From: Nitriliruptoraceae bacterium
GTDB lineage: Bacteria > Actinomycetota > Nitriliruptoria > Nitriliruptorales > Nitriliruptoraceae
NCBI GenBank assembly: GCA_007123425.1
Contig: SKLC01000259.1
Location: 1 to 5,138, forward strand
DNA length: 5,138 bases
Reading direction: 5' to 3'
A program made the translations under genes and the position numbers. This document shows, one piece after another, positions 1 through 5,138 of this stretch. Each line of letters begins with the position of its first letter. Position 1 is the stretch's first letter. The notes below the pieces were generated by a model that worked only from the letters and a program-made list of their open reading frames with translations, made no database searches and was not told where the DNA came from.

Positions 1-894
1 CTGGTGGCCGAGCTGACCGCCGCCCGTGAGCGTGCCGACCACCTGCGCGGCCAGGCGGCACGCTGGCAGCAGACGCTCGGGGACGGCTTCGCAGACCTGG
101 CCGCCGACGCGGACCACGAACTGCGCGCCCGTACCCGACAGGTGCTCAAGCAGGCCGAGGCCAGCATCGAGGGCGTCGACCCCGGTGAGGTCTGGGAGCA
201 GCTCGAGCAGTGGCTGTACCGGACCACGACCGAACAGGTCGCCGCGCACTACGCGTTCGTGACCACCCGTACCCATGAGTTGGCCGAGGCGGTGGCGCAA
301 CACTTCGCCGACGAACGCGGCGAGCCGCAGCACCTCGACATCCAGGCACCGCTCGAGATGCTGCGCCAGATCGACCCTGCCGCGGCGGTCGAGGCCGACG
401 ACCGCAGCACCGGCGACAAGGCGCTGACCGCGATGAAGGGTTCCTACGGCGGCATGATGATGGTGGGCATCCTGGGTGGGGTCGTGGGGCTCGGGATGAT
501 CAACCCGGTGTCGCTCGGCTTCGGGGCGATGCTCGGGAAGCGCGCACTCAAGGACGAGCAGGAACGCCTGCTGAAACAGCGACGGGTCCAGGCCAAGCAG
601 GCCTGCCGGTCCTACGTCGACGAGGTGGCGTTCGTCGTCGGCAAGGACGCCCGCGACACGCTGCGCCGGATCCAGCGTGCGCTGCGCGATGCGTTCACCG
701 CCCGCGCCGAGGAGCTGCAGCGATCCACCGCCGATGCGGTCCAGGCGGCCCAGCAGGCCGTGCAGGCCGACGAGACGGAGCGGCAGGCACGCCTGCGTGA
801 CGTGGAAGCGGAACTGCAGCGGCTCGCGCAGCTGCAGGCGCGCGCCGAGGCGTTGCTGGCTGCCACCCCGACCGGCCACGGAGGCACCCGATGA
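1..894 (+). CDS. iniA: IniA-like dynamin-family protein, C-terminal part (5' end outside window)
   Basis: The frame is open from the first base, so the gene starts upstream; the GTG at 4 is not a believable start because no GTPase domain is visible. Residues below count from that GTG. About 297 residues are seen. Residues 1-100 are charged and helical. Residues 146-178 are a glycine-rich hydrophobic stretch (GSYGG, MMMVGILGGVVGLGM, INPVSLGFGAMLG) that looks like the membrane-inserting paddle of bacterial dynamin-like proteins. Residues 180-288 are long amphipathic helices rich in Arg, Glu, Gln and Ala, likely the returning stalk or a coiled coil. Order and motifs fit my memory of mycobacterial IniA, a membrane-binding dynamin-like protein of about 640 residues, so roughly half is missing. 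The protein probably binds or reshapes the inner face of the cell membrane using GTP hydrolysis by the unseen N-terminal domain. It is coupled to the downstream iniC-like GTPase by a 4-base overlap. The dynamin-family call is firm; the iniA symbol rests partly on the neighbour. Confidence 0.82.
   Translation: MVAELTAARERADHLRGQAARWQQTLGDGFADLAADADHELRARTRQVLKQAEASIEGVDPGEVWEQLEQWLYRTTTEQVAAHYAFVTTRTHELAEAVAQHFADERGEPQHLDIQAPLEMLRQIDPAAAVEADDRSTGDKALTAMKGSYGGMMMVGILGGVVGLGMINPVSLGFGAMLGKRALKDEQERLLKQRRVQAKQACRSYVDEVAFVVGKDARDTLRRIQRALRDAFTARAEELQRSTADAVQAAQQAVQADETERQARLRDVEAELQRLAQLQARAEALLAATPTGHGGTR
880..884 (+). promoter_or_regulatory. Ribosome binding site of the iniC-like gene
   Basis: GGAGG lies inside the last codons of the upstream gene, six bases before the ATG at 891. 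This strong Shine-Dalgarno match fixes the start of the second gene at the ATGA overlap and supports coupled translation of the two GTPase genes. Confidence 0.8.
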
Positions 895-2414
895 ACGCCG
901 ACACGCCCACGGCCGGCGGGCTGCACGCGCAGGTCGCCGCTCTGCTCGACCGCGCCGTCGCCCGCTATGGCGACACCCCCGCCTGCGCCGACCTGGTCGC
1001 CGCACGACGCCGTCTCGATGCACCGTTGCGGGTCGCGATCGCCGGCAAGGTCAAGGCCGGCAAGTCCACGCTGCTCAACGCGCTGGTCGGTGAGCAGCTG
1101 GCCCCGACCGATGCCGGCGAGTGCACCCGCGTGGTCACCTGGTACGAGGACGGACTCACCTATCGGGTCCAGCTCGAACCACGTGACGGGCCGGCACGAC
1201 AGGTCGCGTTCAAACGCGAGGACGGCCATCTGGTGTTCGGACTCGACGGCCACGACCCGGCGGAGCTCGACCGCATCCGCGTGTCGTGGCCGTCGAGCTC
1301 GCTGCGGCACCTGACCCTGATCGACACGCCGGGCATCGCCTCGCTGTCCACCGACGTGTCCGCCCGCACGACCGCCTTCCTGGCCCCCGAGGACCGACCG
1401 GCCGAGGCCGACGCGGTCTGCTACCTCATGCGGCACCTGCACGCGACCGACGTGCGCTTCCTCGAAGCGTTCCACGACGACGACGCGGCGCACGCCACAC
1501 CGATGAACGCCGTGGCCGTCCTCTCACGGGCGGACGAGATCGGGGTCGGGCGGATCGACGCGATGCAGACCGCGCAACGCATCGCCCGCCGGTACCGCAC
1601 GGACGGTCAGATCCGACGGCTCTGCCAGACGGTGCTGCCGGTCGCCGGACTGCTGGCGGAGACCGCGGCGACCCTGCGCCAGGATGAGCACGCCGCGCTG
1701 TCCGCGCTGGCCGCCCTTCCGCGCACGGACACCGATCCACTGCTGCTGTCCGCCGACCGGTTCGGGGCAGCGGAGGCGGCCACAGAGTCGGCCACGGGCT
1801 TGAGCGCGCCCGTGCGGCTGCGCCTGCTGGAGCGCTTCGGCCTGTTCGGCATCCGGCTCACCCTCGCGCTCACCCGTGCCGGGTCGGTACGCAGCGCCCC
1901 GGACCTGGCCAGCGCGCTGGTCGAGCACAGCGGGATCCACGCGCTGCGCGACGTGCTGGTCACGCAGTTCGCCGACCGGGCGGAGCTGCTGAAGGCCCGC
2001 ACGGCACTGGTGACGCTGGACCAGGTGCTGCGGCGCCACCCGGTCGCGGCCGAGGACCTCGACGGTGAGGTGGAACGGCTGCTGTCGGGCACGCACGCGT
2101 TCCGGGAGGCCCGGTTGCTCAACGCGCTGCGTGCGGGCAACCTGGCCCTGTCTTCCGACGACGCGGCGGAGGCCGAACGGTTGCTGGGAGGCCACGGCAC
2201 CGATCCATCGAGCCGGTTGGGCCTGGACGCCGGCAGCGATCCCGACGCGTTGCGCGCTGCCGCTGCCGATGCGTTGGGGCGCTGGCAGCGACGTGCGGAG
2301 CATCCGCTCACCTCACGCGAGGGTGCGGACGCAGCCCGGATGGTGGCGCGCAGCTGCGAGGGGGTGCTGGGCGACCTGCCTCATCCGGCCTCTGGAGAGC
2401 CGACGGCGAGGTGA
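891..2414 (+). CDS. iniC: IniC-like dynamin-family GTPase
   Basis: This is a complete 507-residue GTP-binding protein, close to the roughly 490 residues of mycobacterial IniC. The P-loop is GKVKAGKS at residues 52-59, the switch-I threonine is probably in the TDAGECTR stretch (73-80), and the G3 motif DTPG is at 145-148. The G4 position reads SRAD (212-215) instead of N/TKxD; the surrounding LSRADEIG and GRIDAM are, from memory, shared by mycobacterial IniC. Other IniC-like stretches are LLAETAATLRQ (254-264), SADRF (287-291), LLERFGLFGIR (312-322) and THAFREARLL (401-410). The C-terminal half is helical and carries no hydrophobic membrane segment, unlike the upstream partner. The start is set by a GGAGG site and a 4-base ATGA overlap with the IniA-like gene, so the two are probably made together and may act as a pair at the membrane. 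The last 34 bases overlap the convergent regulator gene. The family call is firm; the cellular role is inferred from mycobacteria, where ini genes respond to cell-wall stress. Confidence 0.88.
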   Translation: MNADTPTAGGLHAQVAALLDRAVARYGDTPACADLVAARRRLDAPLRVAIAGKVKAGKSTLLNALVGEQLAPTDAGECTRVVTWYEDGLTYRVQLEPRDGPARQVAFKREDGHLVFGLDGHDPAELDRIRVSWPSSSLRHLTLIDTPGIASLSTDVSARTTAFLAPEDRPAEADAVCYLMRHLHATDVRFLEAFHDDDAAHATPMNAVAVLSRADEIGVGRIDAMQTAQRIARRYRTDGQIRRLCQTVLPVAGLLAETAATLRQDEHAALSALAALPRTDTDPLLLSADRFGAAEAATESATGLSAPVRLRLLERFGLFGIRLTLALTRAGSVRSAPDLASALVEHSGIHALRDVLVTQFADRAELLKARTALVTLDQVLRRHPVAAEDLDGEVERLLSGTHAFREARLLNALRAGNLALSSDDAAEAERLLGGHGTDPSSRLGLDAGSDPDALRAAAADALGRWQRRAEHPLTSREGADAARMVARSCEGVLGDLPHPASGEPTAR

Positions 2415-4834
2415 CGTCGCAGGACCAGCAGCAGCTCTGCCCGGGTGGTGACACCGAGCTTGCGACGGATCCGCGCGACGTGGTGCTCGACGGTCTTGGG
2501 CGCGATGAACAGCTGTGCGCCGATCTGACGGTAGGTGAGTCCCGACAGCAGGTGGGCGGCCACCTCCTGCTCCCGCGCGGAGAGTTCACCCGCATCGTCG
2601 ACCAGTGACGGAGCCGAGGGCGCGGGCAGGCCACGGGCGAAGTGCAGCAGGGTCCGCATCTGCTCGCTGTCGCGGGCCCGGATCGCGGCGGCGCCCGCCA
2701 GGCGGGCGGCCTCCCAGACGAGCCCGACATCGGCGAGCCGGTGCGCAGCGCCACGTACCCGCTCCACCTCGACGTCGCCGTCGAGGGCATCGACCCACAC
2801 GGTCGCGACCTCGCGGTAGACGGCACCGCGGGGTCCGGCGGCCGGCAGCGCGTCGAGCTGTGCCGCTGCCACGCGGGCCGCGGCGAGGTCATCCTGGACG
2901 ACGGCGAGGTGCAGCTGGTCCCAGCGCATCGGCGCCGCCCAGAGGGCCGGGTCACCGGCACGCTCCAGCAGGCCGTCGACGTGGGAACGGACGGTCCCGA
3001 CCGTGCCGTGATCCCCGAGCCGCGCGCCCGCGATGAGGAGTTCGCCGAGCGGGCCCAGGGTGAGTAGGTCGGGGGCGGTGCGTAGCAGCTGCGTCCGGGC
3101 ACGGCGCCAGACCGATACCAACGCCTCGAGGTCGCCACGTCGCCGGGCCGCGCCGGCGCGCACCGCGTCGCTGACCAGTTGGTCGCGTGCCTCGGCGTCC
3201 GACCATGCTGGGCTGGCGTGCAGCTGGTCGAGCACCGCCTCCGCACCGTTCCAGTCACCGCGGCGCAGCGCGACCCAGGCGGCCGTCAACCGTCGGCGCC
3301 GCTCGGCCCATGGCGCGCTCGAGCGCAGCGGCGGCTCGAGCAGGTCGGCAGCCAGGTCCAGCTCGAGCAGGTGGGTGGCGACGATCGCCGTGACGACCCG
3401 GGGCGGCTCGGGCAGCGTCATCTCCGGTGGATCGAGGTCGTCGAGCCGGACCGCGTCGATCAGCTGGAGCAGACATGCCCCCGGCTCAGCACCGACAGAT
3501 GCCAGCAGGCCTGTGGCCAGGGCGGTGGTCGCACCGAGGTGACCGCCCTGGTCCAGGTTGCCGCCGACGAGGATCTCGTCGAGGCGATCGACGCGGCCCA
3601 GTGCGAGGTGGCAGAGCACCGGCAGATCCGGCTCCACGCCGGCGACGTCCGCGACCAGGGCGGCACGCGACCACGAGCCGCGAACCGCGAGCACGCTGGC
3701 GATCGCACGTCGGGCACGCATGACGGCATCCTGCGCGGTGCCGGGCGCCGCAGCGGCCGCCACCGGGTGCAGCACCTCGTCGCTGCCGGCGAGGACGTCG
3801 TCGAGCCGGCCGGCGTGGAAGGCAGCGACGACGCGGACGTAGGCCAACTCGGCCTCCTCCGCACCGGCGCGGTACGCCGCCGCCAGCAGGTCCGTCACCC
3901 GGGCGGGGTCCCGCTGCAGCGCGTGCGTCGCGCCGCGCAGCAGGCAGCGTCCGATGGCCGGTCCGCGTGCACCGACGGTGAGGAGCCGCTCTGCGATGAC
4001 GACGGGCTCATCCCCGTCGAGCGCTACATCGGCGGCACGCTGTGCCAGGTCGGACAGCTCGCTGTCGGTCCAGATGCGCGTCATCGCCTCCGCCACGATC
4101 CCGATGAGCCGGGCGTCGCGAGGCAGGACCAGACCGGCGTCGACCAGGGCACGCAACCCGGCATCGAACCCCTCGGAATCCAGCCCGCACGCCAGCGCCA
4201 GGGTCCGTCGGTCCAGGCCGTCGAGGACCGCCAGACCGAGCAGCACCCGGGCAGCGGTGTCCGACAGGGCCCGTCGCTCGGCACGTACGAGCTCCTCCAC
4301 CAACGGCGTCACTCGAGGCCATGGGGTCGGGCCGTCGTCGGCCATCGCGAGCAGCAGACGCGGGACCCCGCCGGTCGCTGCCAGCAACCCGTCGGTGACC
4401 GTCGGGGTCGGGCGCTCGCCCCACCGCTCGGCCAGCAGGTCGCGGGCTGCCTCGTGGTCGAGGCGGGACAGCACCACCGGCGTGCGGTCGACGAGGTCCA
4501 GCAGGCGAGCCAGCGACCCCTGAACCGGCCGGTGGGCCACAACGACACCGGAGCGTGTTGCGAGCAGCGTTCGCAGCCGCTCCTCCTCGAGCAGGTGGCC
4601 GTCGTCGAGCAGCAGTGGCCTGGAGTCGGCGACGCCACCCCCGAGGTCCAGTCCAGCCCCGAGACGGCGTGGTTCGAGATCGGCCAGGCGCCCGGCGAGC
4701 GCCTCGAGAACCGCGCTCTTGCCGAACCCGCCAGGTGCCACGATCCGACGCACGTGGCCAGCCCGCACGTCCCGTTCCAGCCCGTCGAACTGCGGGTTCG
4801 CGTCGGTCACCTCGGAGATGTGTGTGACCGCCAT
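2381..4834 (-). CDS. MalT/LAL-like LuxR-family transcriptional regulator, possible IniR counterpart
   Basis: This 817-residue protein starts at the ATG at 4834-4832, preceded by GGAG with a 5-base spacer. A GTG at 4897 would add 21 mostly Arg/Ser residues that look non-coding, so I prefer the shorter form. Residues 31-45 hold a MalT-style Walker A (APGGFGKSAV), 74-80 a Walker B with DDGH, and 153-160 a GGVPRLL-type STAND motif. Residues about 188-240 look like a winged helix, about 300-745 form an Ala/Leu-rich helical-repeat (TPR-like) region, and 750-810 are a LuxR/GerE HTH (LSAREQEVAAHLLSG, APKTVEHHVARIRRKLG). Such proteins sense a ligand through the ATPase and repeat regions and bind DNA through the HTH. 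Mycobacterial IniR, a MalT-like activator of iniBAC reported to respond to trehalose, has about 830 residues and the same kind of build. With iniA- and iniC-like genes next door, this is a plausible IniR-type regulator, but orthology is not shown. Only about 36 residues separate Walker A from Walker B, which is short for the family. The target is unknown; an operator before the iniA-like gene would lie outside the window. Confidence 0.88.
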   Translation of the reverse strand: MAVTHISEVTDANPQFDGLERDVRAGHVRRIVAPGGFGKSAVLEALAGRLADLEPRRLGAGLDLGGGVADSRPLLLDDGHLLEEERLRTLLATRSGVVVAHRPVQGSLARLLDLVDRTPVVLSRLDHEAARDLLAERWGERPTPTVTDGLLAATGGVPRLLLAMADDGPTPWPRVTPLVEELVRAERRALSDTAARVLLGLAVLDGLDRRTLALACGLDSEGFDAGLRALVDAGLVLPRDARLIGIVAEAMTRIWTDSELSDLAQRAADVALDGDEPVVIAERLLTVGARGPAIGRCLLRGATHALQRDPARVTDLLAAAYRAGAEEAELAYVRVVAAFHAGRLDDVLAGSDEVLHPVAAAAAPGTAQDAVMRARRAIASVLAVRGSWSRAALVADVAGVEPDLPVLCHLALGRVDRLDEILVGGNLDQGGHLGATTALATGLLASVGAEPGACLLQLIDAVRLDDLDPPEMTLPEPPRVVTAIVATHLLELDLAADLLEPPLRSSAPWAERRRRLTAAWVALRRGDWNGAEAVLDQLHASPAWSDAEARDQLVSDAVRAGAARRRGDLEALVSVWRRARTQLLRTAPDLLTLGPLGELLIAGARLGDHGTVGTVRSHVDGLLERAGDPALWAAPMRWDQLHLAVVQDDLAAARVAAAQLDALPAAGPRGAVYREVATVWVDALDGDVEVERVRGAAHRLADVGLVWEAARLAGAAAIRARDSEQMRTLLHFARGLPAPSAPSLVDDAGELSAREQEVAAHLLSGLTYRQIGAQLFIAPKTVEHHVARIRRKLGVTTRAELLLVLRRHLAVGSPEAG

Positions 4835-4839
4835 GGTCG

Positions 4840-4843
4840 CTCC
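4840..4843 (-). promoter_or_regulatory. Ribosome binding site of the LuxR/MalT-like regulator
   Basis: On the minus strand GGAG is followed by CGACC and then the ATG at 4834. This is the only good Shine-Dalgarno match near the beginning of the gene, and it decides for the ATG over the upstream in-frame GTG at 4897. Confidence 0.65.
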
Positions 4844-4855
4844 GATGCCGCTGAC

Positions 4856-4865
4856 GTGCCGGCAC
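4856..4865. promoter_or_regulatory. 10-base perfect palindrome upstream of the regulator gene
   Basis: GTGCCGGCAC reads the same on both strands and ends 21 bases before the regulator's start codon, just outside its ribosome binding site. That is where an autoregulatory operator could lie. In DNA this rich in G and C such palindromes also occur by chance, and no promoter elements are recognisable next to it. Confidence 0.2.
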
Positions 4866-4913
4866 CGGGAACTGGCCCTGGACCGGCTGGATCGCACGAC
4901 CCTGCCACGGCAT

Positions 4914-4943
4914 GCTGGAGCCGCGCGTGCGCGGCGCTGGAGC
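4914..4943 (-). repeat. GC hairpin flanked by 8-base direct repeats
   Basis: A perfect 6-base-pair stem (GCCGCG/CGCGGC, 4920-4925 with 4930-4935) with a 4-base loop sits between two copies of GCTCCAGC (plus-strand positions 4914-4921 and 4936-4943, each overlapping or abutting the stem). It lies just after the last recognisable hydrolase codons and about 80 bases before the regulator. There is no U-tract, so a classical terminator is not supported; a weak terminator, an operator, or chance structure in GC-rich DNA are all possible. Confidence 0.3.
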
Positions 4944-4952
4944 GGCCGGCGG

Positions 4953-5138
4953 CGACAGGAACCCGGTGAGTGCCGCCGCGAAGGCCTCGGGGTGGGTCAC
5001 CGGGGCCGCGTGCGCGGCGCCGTCGATCTCCTGCACGCGGGCGTCGGGGACGTGGCCGACGTGCGTGTCGACGGCCGAAGGACCCTGACGCGCACGGCAA
5101 CGCAGGGCACGATGGTGGCGGATGGTCCGTCCATCCAC
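4953..5138 (-). pseudogene. Alpha/beta hydrolase, C-terminal fragment, apparently frameshifted
   Basis: Reading leftward from the window edge, the frame beginning at 5138 carries a typical alpha/beta-hydrolase C-terminus: VPDARVQEIDGAAHAAP, then THPEAFAAALTGFL. The His in GAAHAAP (codon 5012-5010) sits where the catalytic His of the family lies. The codons nearest the edge make sense only in the neighbouring frame (5137 phase), which reads SATIVPCVAVR, like the beta-strand before VRG in hydrolases. Adding one base between 5089 and 5090 would join them as VRGQGPSAVD. The hydrolase frame then has no stop until 4008, deep inside the regulator, so the natural end is also missing. The gene may be a decaying pseudogene, or the window may contain small sequencing errors. 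Everything upstream, including the nucleophile, lies beyond the right edge, so substrate and function cannot be given. Same strand as the regulator, possibly cotranscribed with it. Confidence 0.6.

Noticed and set aside
612..1493. 293-residue open frame on the minus strand across the dynamin-like genes
   Set aside because: It spans the junction of two convincing plus-strand genes, has no recognisable motif and no credible ribosome binding site was noted.
1524..2303. Two long minus-strand open frames opposite the iniC-like gene (also 1607-2311)
   Set aside because: Low-complexity translations rich in Arg, Gln, Ala and Ser, opposite a region that matches IniC closely in the plus frame.
2401..2419. 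Possible terminator CGACG/CGTCG at the convergent gene ends
   Set aside because: A 5-base stem with a 9-base loop and no U-tract on either strand is too weak to call.
3335..3372. Direct repeat of CTCGAGCAGGT within the regulator
   Set aside because: It encodes two Leu-Leu-Glu stretches of the helical region and reflects codon preference, not a separate element.
4835..4897. Longer N-terminus of the regulator from the GTG at 4897
   Set aside because: The 21 extra residues are mostly Arg and Ser, run through the palindrome and ribosome binding site, and lack a good Shine-Dalgarno sequence compared with the ATG at 4834.
3179..4969. 596-residue open frame on the plus strand across the regulator gene
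   Set aside because: It is antisense to a well-supported regulator. Its translation is Gln-, Arg- and Gly-rich with no recognisable domain, as expected of stop-poor shadow frames in GC-rich coding DNA.
4008..5138. 376-residue minus-strand frame read as one protein
   Set aside because: Only its first 60 or so codons look like hydrolase. The rest is an Arg/Gly/Pro-rich off-frame reading of the regulator gene.

Overview
The window is GC-rich and densely coding, with Shine-Dalgarno-led genes, a 4-base start/stop overlap and almost no intergenic DNA. That composition, plus proteins resembling the mycobacterial Ini system, points to an actinobacterium. The genus cannot be read from the sequence, and nothing here is specifically mycobacterial.

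Left half, plus strand (1-2414): two genes of a bacterial dynamin-like pair, translationally coupled by an ATGA overlap at 891-894. The first is cut by the left edge. Only its C-terminal helical part is visible, with a glycine-rich hydrophobic membrane segment and long charged helices, as in IniA. The second is a complete 507-residue GTPase that resembles mycobacterial IniC along its length. IniA/IniC-type proteins are dynamin-like membrane-remodelling GTPases, known in mycobacteria from an operon induced by cell-wall-acting drugs.

Right half, minus strand (4834 down to 2381): a large MalT/LAL-like regulator with an N-terminal P-loop ATPase, winged helix, long helical-repeat region and C-terminal LuxR-type HTH. 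It converges on the iniC-like gene and their 3' ends overlap by 34 bases. In mycobacteria the ini operon is controlled by a MalT-like regulator, IniR (encoded near but not convergent with the operon), so this gene is a good candidate for the locus regulator. That link is inferred from architecture and position, not proven.

Far right, minus strand (about 5138-4953): the C-terminal end of an alpha/beta hydrolase, apparently frameshifted near 5089/5090 and lacking its own stop before the regulator begins. The short gap between it and the regulator (4835-4952) holds the regulator's ribosome binding site, a 10-base palindrome and a hairpin flanked by 8-base direct repeats. No clear promoter or U-tract terminator was seen anywhere in the window.
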